NCBI RefSeq assembly: GCF_013362995.1
Contig: NZ_JABWDV010000419.1
Coordinates: 1 to 64,000, forward strand
Direction: 5' to 3'
DNA: 64,000 nucleotides
From: Streptomyces sp. TRM64462
GTDB lineage: Bacteria; Actinomycetota; Actinomycetes; Streptomycetales; Streptomycetaceae
Numbering within the stretch: position 1 is the stretch's first letter; each line of letters starts with the position of its first letter. The notes under the pieces were generated by a model that searched no databases, was not told the origin of the DNA, and saw only the letters and a program-made list of their open reading frames with translations. Of the stretch, positions 9,190-17,679 are shown one piece after another. A program made the position numbers and the translations under genes.

Positions 9190-10632
9190 TCAGGCGGGCA
9201 GCCCCGCCTGCCGCTTGCGCCGCCGCAGGACGTAGTCGCTGAACAGGTGCCGACTCCGGTCGAGGAGCTCACCGACTTCCGCGTCACCGAGCGGCTCGTC
9301 GGCGGCGGGCTGCCAGCGCTGCACGCACTGCCCCGCCCAGATACGCAGCTTCACGTCGGGATCGTCCAGCAGAGCGACCGCCGCGCGGAGCGCCACCACC
9401 CCGCGGCGCGCCGTGAGCAGCCGGAACGCGGCGACCCGCACGTGCCGCGCCCACTGCTGCCCGGTACGCCGCATCAAGTGGTCGGAAGGAAGTGCTGTGG
9501 CATACGGCAGCAGGGCGAGAGCTGTCTCCCGTACGACGCGGGCCGCCGGATCGTCGAGAAGTGGCAGCAGCAGCCGCGTGTCCGTGGCGTCCAGTGCCCG
9601 CAACCCGGCCACGGCGCGTGCTCGCACCCGTCCGGCAGGGTGTGCGAGCAACGGCCGCAACAGCTCCGCGTCGCCGCGGTGCCCGCACTCGGCCAGCCCG
9701 ATCACCACGCCCGGTGCCGCAGCGGGGCCGTCCGCGCTCCTGCACCGCTCCCGGTACCAGCTCGCCGGATCACCACCGTGCTGCCGTACGACGTACCGGG
9801 CGCATGCGCGCACCAGGGCGGACCGGTCGGCGAGGAACGGCTCGGCCCGCTGGGGCTGCCCGGCGCGCCGCAACCCCGTGACGCCGGCCGAACGGGCCAG
9901 CGACCCGCGCGCGGCCAACAGAGGACCGATCACCTCATCGAGCGGCCCGGCGTCCCGCAGCGCCGTGAGCGCCGCCGTGGAACACACTTCCTGGACCACG
10001 ATGTCCGGATCACGGCCGGCCACGAGGGCGAGCTCGCCGGGGCCGAGGCGGCCGTGCTCGACGGCCAGCCGGTACGCGAAGCGCCGTACGGCGCGGTCAG
10101 GGTCGGTGAAGAGGACGTCAAGCCGTCCTCGGGGTGCGCTGCTCACGACCTGGGAGAGCAACTCGACACCGAAGGCGCCCCTGTCACGTCGCCCGACGCG
10201 CAGCATCAGCGCCGCGAGGCCGACCACCGCGTCCGCGTCCAGGGCCTGGCGCAGCAGGTGGCGGGCGCGTCGACGTACCGGTTCCGCCCAGTCGGCGCAG
10301 CGGATGACGACCAGCGGCAGCAGACCGGGATACCGCTCCGCGAGGGTGACCGCGGCCTCACGGATCCGCCCGTCGCGGTGACACAGGGCGAGCGCGAGCC
10401 GCGACTCGTCGGCCTGTGCGAGATCGGCTGGCAGCGGGACAACGTGACGCTGCTCGGGGAAGTACACCGACCGCTGCCAGGGAGCCTCGCGGACCCCGGC
10501 GTCCAACGCGAGCCAGTCACCGGGGGCAGCGGCGCCCAGCACACTCGCGAGCGGCTCGCCGTCCGAGAGCAGCACCGCCGCTTCCGCCCCGCCCCCGATC
10601 CCCTCGCGCATCTCCGCCCCCGCTTCCGCCAC
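9190..10632 (-). CDS. HEAT-repeat-like alpha-solenoid protein
   Basis: 480 residues, almost wholly helical pairs with repeating arginine/aspartate turns (LLDDPAARVVRETALALL, LAHPAGRVRARAVAGL, LLDDPDVKLRIWAGQCV). This is the pattern of HEAT/PBS-lyase-like repeats used for protein-protein contacts. There is no signal peptide or membrane helix. The start is uncertain: GTG 10632 or ATG 10611. The 5' end lies only about 90 nt from a decayed IS21 fragment, so the original promoter or start may have been altered by insertion. Its role cannot be told from sequence. Confidence 0.65.
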   Translation of the reverse strand: MAEAGAEMREGIGGGAEAAVLLSDGEPLASVLGAAAPGDWLALDAGVREAPWQRSVYFPEQRHVVPLPADLAQADESRLALALCHRDGRIREAAVTLAERYPGLLPLVVIRCADWAEPVRRRARHLLRQALDADAVVGLAALMLRVGRRDRGAFGVELLSQVVSSAPRGRLDVLFTDPDRAVRRFAYRLAVEHGRLGPGELALVAGRDPDIVVQEVCSTAALTALRDAGPLDEVIGPLLAARGSLARSAGVTGLRRAGQPQRAEPFLADRSALVRACARYVVRQHGGDPASWYRERCRSADGPAAAPGVVIGLAECGHRGDAELLRPLLAHPAGRVRARAVAGLRALDATDTRLLLPLLDDPAARVVRETALALLPYATALPSDHLMRRTGQQWARHVRVAAFRLLTARRGVVALRAAVALLDDPDVKLRIWAGQCVQRWQPAADEPLGDAEVGELLDRSRHLFSDYVLRRRKRQAGLPA

Positions 10633-10721
10633 GTCTCGTACGCGGTGATCGTACGAAGCGGATCAGTCACGTGTCGCACGGATTTCCGAGGGTCGGAGAG
10701 CGGACGGGCGGGGCTGCCCGT

Positions 10722-10961
10722 GTGCCGCTGCTTGCGCGGCGCGTCAAGGTCGGCCAGCAGGATCCCGTCGATCACCGACCTGTACGGATCGATGTTCTTC
10801 GGTTTGGGCGGCAGCTTCTTCCGCGGCTCCGGCCAGGCCGGGTCCAGGGCCTGCCGGACCGTCCGCCACGTCACCTCGTACTTGCGCTCAAGCGCCCGGA
10901 CCGCCATGCCGTCGCGCCGGATCGCCGCGTATAGCTCCCTTCTTCGACGTCTGCGGCACAA
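10722..10961 (-). pseudogene. IS21-family IstA transposase, N-terminal remnant
   Basis: About 80 residues match the N-terminal helix-turn-helix region of IS21-type IstA transposases (IRRDGMAVRALERKYEVTWRTVRQAL, then PRKKLPPKPKNIDPY and LADLDAPRKQRHT). Similarity stops abruptly after APRKQRHT and the frame runs into unrelated sequence; no DDE domain and no istB follow. It is a truncated scar, not a functional element. Confidence 0.75.
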
Positions 10962-11063
10962 TCAGAACAATTAACCCGGGAACACCCCGATGCTGTCCTG
11001 GCAAGCCCCTCGGTTCCTCCAAAACTCGGTTCTGGTAAAGATCTTGGGGAGCCGTCGCGGAGG

Positions 11064-11221
11064 TCACCTCTGGGCGGTGAGCACTTCCGCGTTGCGCGGT
11101 TCGTTGAGTTTGTCGTGTACTCGGCGCAGCGGTCCTCGAACTCGTCGGGCACGTCCTCGCCGCGGTTGCGCCAGCGGTCGGCGCCGACCACCCAGATCTC
11201 CTTGCAGCGCAGCCGGTCGTC
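11064..11221 (-). pseudogene. Tn3-family transposase, C-terminal-region remnant with frameshift
   Basis: Reading the minus strand gives RLRCKEIWVVGADRWRN, then a DVPDEFEDRCAEY stretch, a segment characteristic of the catalytic region of Tn3-family TnpA. One base is then missing (TACACGAC in place of an expected TACTACGAC, near 11115-11121) and the frame shifts to DKLNEPRNAEVLTAQR before a stop at 11064. The rest of the transposase is absent. This is a decayed fragment abutting the IS21 scar. Confidence 0.65.
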
Positions 11222-11288
11222 TTGGCGCCAGTCGTGACGGGGCTTCGAGCGGCGGCCGACGCAACGCGGACGGCAGTGCGAACTGCCC

Positions 11289-11294
11289 TACGAT
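11289..11294 (+). promoter_or_regulatory. -10 box for a leaderless Nudix transcript
   Basis: TACGAT lies 6 nt before the GTG at 11301, with no ribosome-binding site between them, so transcription would start at or next to the start codon. Leaderless GTG/ATG mRNAs are common in actinomycetes. Confidence 0.45.
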
Positions 11295-11300
11295 GGGCCG

Positions 11301-12068
11301 GTGACTGAGACCGGGACCATGCCCCCAGCGGGTGTCAACCTCTTCGAGGTCCAGCAGCTCCGCCTGACAGAGGTCGCAGCGCCGCAGTTGTCGCCTGAGG
11401 AGGAAGCGGCGAGGGATCGCGCATGGGAGAAGGCGGTCCAGGCAAACCCCGACCTCTTCGACGGTCCGGTGGTGGCGTGCGCGGGGGTGGACTGGGAAGA
11501 GCCGGGCCGTCTGGTTCTGTCCTGGGCGCGGGTCACATACCGGCACTACGCCCTGCGCCGCGTCCCTGGGAACACGTCGTGGCTCCCTTCGTTGTTCGTC
11601 AACGTTGTGCAGCCGACGACCGATGGACGGGTGTTGGCGGTGAGGATGTCGTCGTCCACGGCCGCCCCGGGGCGCTGGCAGTTGCCCGGCGGGTCGGTCG
11701 AACCACCAGAGGCTCAGAGTGGTGGTCTGGATGAGGCGGCTCTTCGTGGCCATGCCGCGCGTGAGCTGGCCGAGGAGACCGGCGTTGTCCTTCCGGCCGA
11801 GGAGCTGCGCCTGTGGGTGGTCACCTGCGGCGAGAACCGAAGTATCGGCTTGGCCTTCCTCGCCCCGCCCCGGCTGGCGTCGGTACTGCATGAGCGGTTC
11901 GAGGCGGTGACGGTCACCGAACGGGCTCGGGGGCGCGACCCCGAGCTGGAACGGATCGCGTTGGTGGGTTCCACCGCTGAGCTCGCGAACCTGGAGGGTC
12001 CGCACGCGGACTACCTGGAGCCGATCGTGGGCCGTTACACGCGGACCCCGCTGCGGCGTGACGGCTGA
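11301..12068 (+). CDS. Nudix hydrolase
   Basis: 255 residues. The C-terminal half carries a Nudix box in which GGSVEPPEAQ is followed after a short insertion by RELAEETGV; the REXXEE core needed for Mg2+ binding is intact. Nudix enzymes hydrolyse nucleoside diphosphates linked to another group. The N-terminal 100 residues (SPEEEAARDRAWEKA ... GVDWEEPGRLVLSWARV) are not part of the Nudix fold and may set specificity. The gene appears leaderless and converges on the regulator at 12078-13451 with only 9 nt between the stops. The substrate cannot be inferred. Confidence 0.8.
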   Translation: MTETGTMPPAGVNLFEVQQLRLTEVAAPQLSPEEEAARDRAWEKAVQANPDLFDGPVVACAGVDWEEPGRLVLSWARVTYRHYALRRVPGNTSWLPSLFVNVVQPTTDGRVLAVRMSSSTAAPGRWQLPGGSVEPPEAQSGGLDEAALRGHAARELAEETGVVLPAEELRLWVVTCGENRSIGLAFLAPPRLASVLHERFEAVTVTERARGRDPELERIALVGSTAELANLEGPHADYLEPIVGRYTRTPLRRDG

Positions 12069-12077
12069 CGCCAACGG

Positions 12078-13451
12078 TCATCTGTGAGCGAGGAGGTCGC
12101 GGGCGCGCTCGTCGAGCTCGGCGGCGCATCGCAGGCCGCGGGCGCGGAAGCGGGCGAGGTCGGCGCGCATGCGGGTGATGGCCTTGCGGGTGCGGGTGGA
12201 GCGTACGCCGTCCATGTGGTCGATGGCCCGGTGCCAGGTGGCGCACGCCTGCTCGATGCTGCCCCGCTTGAGGTGCATCTCGGCGCCGGCGATCAGGTCG
12301 AGGGCGACGATCCGAGCGTAGGTTCCGGCGGGGCGGGATGCGGCGGCCAGGGCGTAGTGCTCGCCGGCGGCTCGATGGTCGCCGAGGATTTCGTGGACCT
12401 TGGCGGTGCGGGAGTACACCGACGCGGCCGGTGGGCCCCACGTCAGGGCCCAGAACGGCACGTCGTCGCCGGGCGCGGTGGCCAGTAGCGCGCGGGCGTG
12501 TTCGGCTTCGGTGAGTGCTGCGCGGCGTTTGCCGGCCTTGGCCAGGGTGTGGGCGTGGACGACGCGGAACAGGGCTTCGGTCTGGGCGTCGACGCGTCCT
12601 TTGGCGCGGCTCAGACCGGTTTCGGCGAGGCTCAGGCAGTGCTCGGGGCGGTGGAGTCTGAGGCCCTGCATGGCCATGGTCCGCATCACGAAGCCGTCGT
12701 GTCCGGTGATGCCGGATTCGGCGGCCAGGGCGTAGGACTGGAGGTAGTAGCGCTGGGCGAGTCCCTGCTGTCCGGCGTCGTAGCTCTTCCAACCCAGCAG
12801 GTGCACTCCGCGGCTGGCGGCGGAGAGCATCTGGCGGCGTACGTCGTCGGTGTGGAAGCGGGCGCGGCACAGCGGGGCGATGTCGTCACGCAGGTAGGTG
12901 ACCAAGGCGGTGCGGCCGTGCTGGCCGCCGTGGCGTTCATCCATCTCGCTGAAGGCGGTGATCATGTCGCGTACGGCGGCGACTTCGGCCATGCCGATGG
13001 TGTGGCCGGTGCGGGCGGCGGCCGTACGGGCGGCGATGTCCTGGATGTGGGAGAGCGGGAGGGCGGCTGCGGCCACGGAGTAGGCGGAGGTCGATAGGAA
13101 GCGTCGCCGGTCCAACTCGTACCTCCACATCGGCAGCAGGGCGTCCAGGGGGTCGCCCGCGAGGGTGAGACCGATCGTGTCATGGGCCGCGTCGCCCGGG
13201 TCCGGCAGGCCGAGGTCGGCGGGGGTGAGGAGGCGGCCGAGGCGGCGGGAGAGGGCGACGGCGAGAAAGCGGCCGGTGTCGCCTCGGGGTATGGCACCGG
13301 CGATCCAGTGCTCGACGGCGGACTTATTGGTCCGTAACAGGACGCCGCATTCGGCGGCGACCGCGCGAACGGTGTTTGCCAGTGCCTCGTAGGTGAGACC
13401 TGATTCGGCGACCAGGTCGCGGATCTTGTCGTTCGGCGTGCGCGTGGTCAT
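12078..13451 (-). CDS. XRE-like N-terminus plus TPR transcriptional regulator
   Basis: 457 residues, start ATG 13451 after AGGTGG. The first 90 residues form a DNA-binding-type domain (YEALANTVRAVAAECG, then TNKSAVEHWIAGAIPRG) of the kind found in large streptomycete regulators. Residues of about 140-457 are helical TPR-like repeats (YYLQSYALAAESG, EHCLSLAETGLSRA, AGEHYALAAASR), usually a signal- or ligand-sensing part. It is divergent from the eight-gene biosynthetic operon that starts at 13636 and shares its intergenic region, so it is the obvious candidate regulator of that operon. Confidence 0.75.
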   Translation of the reverse strand: MTTRTPNDKIRDLVAESGLTYEALANTVRAVAAECGVLLRTNKSAVEHWIAGAIPRGDTGRFLAVALSRRLGRLLTPADLGLPDPGDAAHDTIGLTLAGDPLDALLPMWRYELDRRRFLSTSAYSVAAAALPLSHIQDIAARTAAARTGHTIGMAEVAAVRDMITAFSEMDERHGGQHGRTALVTYLRDDIAPLCRARFHTDDVRRQMLSAASRGVHLLGWKSYDAGQQGLAQRYYLQSYALAAESGITGHDGFVMRTMAMQGLRLHRPEHCLSLAETGLSRAKGRVDAQTEALFRVVHAHTLAKAGKRRAALTEAEHARALLATAPGDDVPFWALTWGPPAASVYSRTAKVHEILGDHRAAGEHYALAAASRPAGTYARIVALDLIAGAEMHLKRGSIEQACATWHRAIDHMDGVRSTRTRKAITRMRADLARFRARGLRCAAELDERARDLLAHR

Positions 13452-13463
13452 GACCACCTGCCC

Positions 13464-13478
13464 GTATACGCGATATAC
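13464..13478. promoter_or_regulatory. inverted repeat, possible operator/promoter in divergent region
   Basis: GTATA-CGCGA-TATAC is an interrupted palindrome 13 nt from the regulator start and about 160 nt before the operon. AT-rich sequence of this kind stands out in a 70% GC region. It may serve as both the -10 region of the regulator gene and its operator. Confidence 0.35.
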
Positions 13479-13635
13479 CGCTTGGCCTGCCCGCCACCGT
13501 ACCGCCGTAGTGCCGCTCCCGGTTGACTCTTCATCAGGCCAGGAGGCCCCGGGCGATCCGGGTTCTCGGCCGGTATGGCCTGTGCGACAGCGACTGGGCC
13601 GGCGACAGCCGGGACGTGTCTTCGGGAGGGATTTC

Positions 13636-14433
13636 ATGGGCGAGCGGGGACATCAGCGGATCAGCGAAGCGGCGGTACGCCTGTTGGGCTCGGAGCGTTC
13701 CCGTGTCCCGGTAGCGCTATTCAGCACGCAGCCGCCCGGGCTGACCCTGACGGACGCGTACCGGATCCAGGCCGCGACCATTGCGTGCCGGGTTGCCGGC
13801 GGCGCCCGCGTCGTCGGCCACAAGGTCGGGGTGACCTCGCCGGCCATGCAGGAGCAGATGCGGGTCGATGAGCCGGACTCGGGGGTCCTGCTGGACGACA
13901 TGGTGCTGCCTGACGGCAGTGAGCTCGCGCGACGCGACTTTCTGTCGCCCCGCATCGAGGCGGAGATCGCGTTCCGTCTCGGCCGTGACCTCAAGGGGCC
14001 GGACCTCACCGTGGAGGACGCCAGGGGCGCGGTGTCGGAGGTCTTCCTCGCCCTCGAGGTGATCGACACCCGGTTCGCCGGCTGGCGGATCGCCCTGGCG
14101 GACAGCATCGCGGACAACGCGTCGTGCGCGCGGGTGGTCACCGGGGCCATGGTCCGGCTCGACCCGGCCTGGGACCTGGCCGCGGAGCCTGTGGTCGTCA
14201 GCGTCGACGGCCGGGCCGTGGCCACGGGGGAGGGCCGGGCGGTCCTGGGCGACCCGTTGCGCCCGCTGGTCTGGCTGGCGGATCGGCTCAGCGACGTCGC
14301 CCCCTCACAGAGGCTGCGAGCCGGTGACCTCGTCCTGGCCGGAGCCGTACACGCCAGCCTCCCCCTGGAGGGCGGAACGACCGTGCGGGCCACCGCGCCG
14401 CACCTGCCGCCCGTCCACCTCCACGTCGCCTGA
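13636..14433 (+). CDS. mhpD: 2-oxopent-4-enoate hydratase (2-keto-4-pentenoate hydratase family)
   Basis: 265 residues from ATG 13636 after GGGAGGG. It shows the family core: GHKVGVTSPAMQ, DEPDSGVLLDDM, EAEIAFRLGRDL, ALEVIDTRFAGWR, DNASCA and LAGAVHASLPL. These enzymes add water to 2-oxopent-4-enoate to give 4-hydroxy-2-oxovalerate, normally in the lower meta-cleavage pathway, and need a divalent metal held by the Glu/Asp cluster (EAEIAF). First gene of a co-directional operon; the dehydrogenase and aldolase that use its product follow. No ring-cleavage dioxygenase is present in the window, which argues against simple aromatic catabolism. Confidence 0.85.
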   Translation: MGERGHQRISEAAVRLLGSERSRVPVALFSTQPPGLTLTDAYRIQAATIACRVAGGARVVGHKVGVTSPAMQEQMRVDEPDSGVLLDDMVLPDGSELARRDFLSPRIEAEIAFRLGRDLKGPDLTVEDARGAVSEVFLALEVIDTRFAGWRIALADSIADNASCARVVTGAMVRLDPAWDLAAEPVVVSVDGRAVATGEGRAVLGDPLRPLVWLADRLSDVAPSQRLRAGDLVLAGAVHASLPLEGGTTVRATAPHLPPVHLHVA

Positions 14434-14516
14434 CCCCGCTCTTCCCTCTCTGCGCGACACGGCGGCGCCCGCCTGCGGCCGTCGCCCATCCCACCCATGA
14501 CGAAGGAGACGGCTCC

Positions 14517-15383
14517 ATGGCCCATGGAAGGACGCGTGTTGCGGTGCTCGGTGCCGGTCTGATCGGCACCGACCTCGTGGTGAAGCTCCAGCGCTCACCC
14601 GTGCTGGATTGCTGCCTCGTGGTCGGCCGTGACCGCGAGAGCCTGGGACTGAGGCGGGCGGCCGAGATGGGGTGTGCGACGTCCCCGGACGGGATCGACG
14701 GCCTACTAGAGGCCAGCCCCTTCGATGTCGTCTTCGACGCCTCGAACGCCGACGCCCACGCCGGGCACTGGTCCCGCCTGCGCTCGACGGGTGCGACGCT
14801 CATCGACCTCACCCCCACGCAGTTGGGCGAGCTGGTCGTGCCGACCATCAACGGCGACACGGCGCCGGCCCACCGTCACGTCAACCTCGTCAGCTGCGGC
14901 GGCCAGGCGGCGATCCCGGTGCTGCACGCCCTCGCCCAGCACTGCACCCCGACGTACATCGAGGTGGTGTCCACCGGCGCGAGCGCCAGCGCAGGCCGAG
15001 CCACCCGCCTCAACCTCGACCAGTACATCGCCACCACCCAGGCCGCCATCCGTGCCTTCACCGGCGCGGAGTGGGTAAAGGTCATGGTCAACCTCAGCCC
15101 CGCCCGTCCCGCACCGCCGTTCCGGGTGACCATGACCCTCCTGGCCGCCGACCTCCCATCCGGTCCGATCCTCCGCTCGACCGTCACGGCCGCCGCCGAC
15201 CGCGTACGCGCCTACGCCCCCGGCTTCAGCGTGACCTCCATGGAGGCGGACGACGGCCGCATTCGCATCGCGGTGGAGGTGACCGCCAGCGGCGGCCGCA
15301 TCCCCCGCCACGCGGGCAACCTCGACATCATCAACGGCGCCGCGGTGCTGCTGGCCGAGCAGTACGCGGCCGCCCGGCCTTGA
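14517..15383 (+). CDS. mhpF: acetaldehyde dehydrogenase (acylating)
   Basis: 288 residues, ATG after GAAGGAGACGG. N-terminal Rossmann motif [13 protein letters not shown]; catalytic cysteine in NLVSCGGQA near residue 126; [16 protein letters not shown] and a C-terminal [15 protein letters not shown] typical of MhpF/DmpF. It interconverts acetaldehyde plus CoA and NAD with acetyl-CoA and NADH. In the known complexes it binds the adjacent aldolase, which channels acetaldehyde to it. The aldolase gene begins 14 nt downstream. It is slightly shorter than the common length of about 300 but keeps all core motifs. Confidence 0.9.
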   Translation: MAHGRTRVAVLGAGLIGTDLVVKLQRSPVLDCCLVVGRDRESLGLRRAAEMGCATSPDGIDGLLEASPFDVVFDASNADAHAGHWSRLRSTGATLIDLTPTQLGELVVPTINGDTAPAHRHVNLVSCGGQAAIPVLHALAQHCTPTYIEVVSTGASASAGRATRLNLDQYIATTQAAIRAFTGAEWVKVMVNLSPARPAPPFRVTMTLLAADLPSGPILRSTVTAAADRVRAYAPGFSVTSMEADDGRIRIAVEVTASGGRIPRHAGNLDIINGAAVLLAEQYAAARP

Positions 15384-15397
15384 AGGAACCAGTCGTC

Positions 15398-16420
15398 ATG
15401 GACAAAGCCACGAAGGGCCGGGCGGCCCGGCTGCTCATTCACGACCCCACCTTGCGCGACGGCCACCACGCGGTGCGCCACCAGCTCGACACCGACCAGC
15501 TGCGCGCCTACGCCGTGGCCGCCGACGCCGCCGGGGTACCGGTCGTGGAGGTCGGCCACGGCAACGGCCTGGGTGCCTCCTCCCTCCAGATCGGCCGGGC
15601 CCGCCTGAGCGACACCGACATGCTCAAGGTCGTACGCGACGCCCTCACCCGCTCCCGGATGGGCGTCTTCATGGCCCCGGGCTGGGGCACCGCCGACGAC
15701 CTGCGCCACGCCGTCGCGCTCGGCGCGGACGTCGTACGGATCGCCGCGCACTGCACCGAGGCCGACGTGACCGAACGCCACCTCGGCGTCGTACGGGACC
15801 TCGGTGCCGAAGCCCACGGCGCCCTGCTCATGAGCCACATGGCCAGCCCCGACCAGCTCGCTGAACAGTGCGCGCTGCTCGCCGGGTTCGGCGCGCAGGC
15901 CGTCGGCATCTTCGACTCCGCCGGCCACTACCTCCCCACCGACGTCACGACACGGATCACGGCCATCACCGCGGCGGTCGACGTCCCCGTGATCTTCCAC
16001 GGGCACAACAACCTCGGCCTGGCAATCGCGAACTCCCTCGCCGCGATCCACGCCGGGGCCCGCATCATCGACGCCACCGCGCGCGGCTTCGGCGCCGGGG
16101 CAGGCAACACCCAGCTGGAAGTCCTCGTCGCTGTACTGGAGCGCATGGGGCACTCCACCGGGATTGATCTGCGCCGGCTGCTGGCCGCGGCGGACGTCGC
16201 CGGGGAGCGGCTGATGAAGGTACCGCCGGTGATCGACTCGGTCAGCCTCGTCAGCGGTCTGGCGGGGGTGTTCTCCGGCTTCAAGAAGCCCGTGCTCGCC
16301 ACCGCCGACCGTGAGGGCGTCGACCCCGTCGACCTGTTCTTCGCGCTCGGTGAGCGACAGGTCGTCGCAGGCCAGGAGGACCTGATCGACGACGTCGCCC
16401 GGAAGCTGAAGGAGGCGTGA
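15398..16420 (+). CDS. mhpE: 4-hydroxy-2-oxovalerate aldolase
   Basis: 340 residues, ATG after AAGGAACC. The DRE-TIM-type signature [15 protein letters not shown] at the N-terminus gives the catalytic Arg-Asp pair and metal ligand. The HxHNNLGLA motif ([10 protein letters not shown]) gives the histidine ligands, and [12 protein letters not shown] is typical of the family. The reaction is reversible cleavage of 4-hydroxy-2-oxovalerate to pyruvate and acetaldehyde. Its stop TGA overlaps the next start (TGATG), so expression with the KAS III gene is probably coupled. In a biosynthetic setting it could run toward condensation. Confidence 0.9.
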   Translation: MDKATKGRAARLLIHDPTLRDGHHAVRHQLDTDQLRAYAVAADAAGVPVVEVGHGNGLGASSLQIGRARLSDTDMLKVVRDALTRSRMGVFMAPGWGTADDLRHAVALGADVVRIAAHCTEADVTERHLGVVRDLGAEAHGALLMSHMASPDQLAEQCALLAGFGAQAVGIFDSAGHYLPTDVTTRITAITAAVDVPVIFHGHNNLGLAIANSLAAIHAGARIIDATARGFGAGAGNTQLEVLVAVLERMGHSTGIDLRRLLAAADVAGERLMKVPPVIDSVSLVSGLAGVFSGFKKPVLATADREGVDPVDLFFALGERQVVAGQEDLIDDVARKLKEA

Positions 16421-17412
16421 TGCCCACTCCCACCGCCCTTACCGCGCCCGCCGCTTCGGGGGAGAGCGCCGCGGTCGTCTGCGGCGTCGGTGCCGCGCTC
16501 CCCCCGACGGTCGTGGCGAACGCGGAGCTGTGCGCCGGGCTGGACACCACCGACGAGTGGATCCGCTCGCGTACGGGCATCGCCCAGCGGCACGTCGCCG
16601 GTGCAGGCATCACCACCGAGGACCTGGCGGTCCGGGCAGCCACCAGTGCCCTGAAGCGCTGCGGCCCCGTGCCGGTCCAGGCGCTCGTGCTGGCCACGAC
16701 GACCCCGGATCGGTGCTGCCCCGCCACCGCGACCACGGTGGCCTCGCGGCTCGGTTTGTCCGACATCCCGGCGTTCGACCTCGCGGCGGGCTGCACCGGG
16801 TTCCTCTACGCCCTCGCCACCGCGGTCGGCTTGATCACCTCCCGCACGGCGCAGGCCGTTGTCGTCGTCGGCGCGGAGCGGCTGTCCTCCCTCCCGGCCC
16901 CGGGTGACCGTACGACCGTGCCGCTCTTCGGCGACGGCGCCGGCGCCGTGGTGCTGCGCCGCGGGCGGCCGGGCGAAAAGGGGGCGCTCGGCCCGGTCGT
17001 GCTGGGCAGTGACGGCGCGCACGCGGACCTGATCAACGCGGCGCGGCCGGGGGCCTTGCGGATGCGGGGAGCCGAGGTCTTCCGTCACGCGGTCGACCGC
17101 ATGTCCTCCGCCTCGAAGCAGGCCGTTGCGGCGGCGGGCTGGCGCCTTCAAGACGTCGACCGCCTGGTGCCGCACCAGGCGAACGCGCGGATCACCTCCT
17201 TCGTCGCCCGTCAGCTCGCCGTTCCCGACGACCGGCAGCTGCACAACGTCCGCTCCGTAGGCAACACCGGGGCCGCCTCCATCCCCCTCCTCCTGGCCCA
17301 GGCCACCGACGACGGCTGCCTCAAGGCCGGACACCGCGCGGTGCTGACCGCGTTCGGCGCCGGACTGACCTGGGGCGCCACCACCGTCACCTGGCCCGAC
17401 CTCAACCCCTGA
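16420..17412 (+). CDS. 3-oxoacyl-ACP synthase III (KAS III-like)
   Basis: 330 residues; GGAGG precedes overlapping GTG 16417 and ATG 16420, and ATG is preferred on spacing. The Cys-His-Asn triad is present: AGCTGF near residue 125, VPHQAN near 252 and GNTGAAS near 282. DTTDEWIRSRTGI and FGDGAGAVVL are also diagnostic. KAS III enzymes take an acyl-CoA starter and condense it with malonyl-ACP, or make C-O/C-N bonds in specialised pathways. Sitting next to a dedicated ACP and far from any fab cluster, it is probably a pathway-specific enzyme. The starter unit is unknown. Confidence 0.9.
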   Translation: MPTPTALTAPAASGESAAVVCGVGAALPPTVVANAELCAGLDTTDEWIRSRTGIAQRHVAGAGITTEDLAVRAATSALKRCGPVPVQALVLATTTPDRCCPATATTVASRLGLSDIPAFDLAAGCTGFLYALATAVGLITSRTAQAVVVVGAERLSSLPAPGDRTTVPLFGDGAGAVVLRRGRPGEKGALGPVVLGSDGAHADLINAARPGALRMRGAEVFRHAVDRMSSASKQAVAAAGWRLQDVDRLVPHQANARITSFVARQLAVPDDRQLHNVRSVGNTGAASIPLLLAQATDDGCLKAGHRAVLTAFGAGLTWGATTVTWPDLNP

Positions 17413-17440
17413 CTCCGTGCGCGACCAAGGAAGGCACACC

Positions 17441-17671
17441 GTGAACGGTGACCTCGAAAAGCTCCTGACCGACGACCTCAAGCTGTCCCCGGACCGTCTG
17501 GCCCCCGACGCCGGCCTCGACGCCGCCGGGTTCGACTCGCTCGCGATCGTCGAGCTGTCCGTCCTGCTCGGCGACCGCTTCGGCGTCGACGTCAGCGACG
17601 CCGACATCAAGGGCGCCGCCACCCTCGACCACCTCGACCGCCTCGTCCAGCGCAAACGCGCAGAAAGGTGA
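17441..17671 (+). CDS. acyl carrier protein
   Basis: 76 residues from GTG 17441 after AAGGAAGG. It has the phosphopantetheine attachment motif GFDSLAIVEL (Ser near residue 33) and an acidic four-helix pattern (LSVLLGDRFGVDVSDADI). A charged tail (QRKRAER) ends the protein. It presumably carries the growing acyl chain for the KAS III encoded 28 nt upstream and possibly for the lyase and hydratase that follow. A phosphopantetheinyl transferase is not encoded in the window. Confidence 0.9.
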   Translation: MNGDLEKLLTDDLKLSPDRLAPDAGLDAAGFDSLAIVELSVLLGDRFGVDVSDADIKGAATLDHLDRLVQRKRAER

Positions 17672-17679
17672 ATCCCGTC

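Noticed and set aside
11064-12074. 336-residue minus-strand frame opposite the Nudix gene
   Set aside because: It is the antisense of the Nudix gene; only its last 20 residues are meaningful, as part of the Tn3 remnant.
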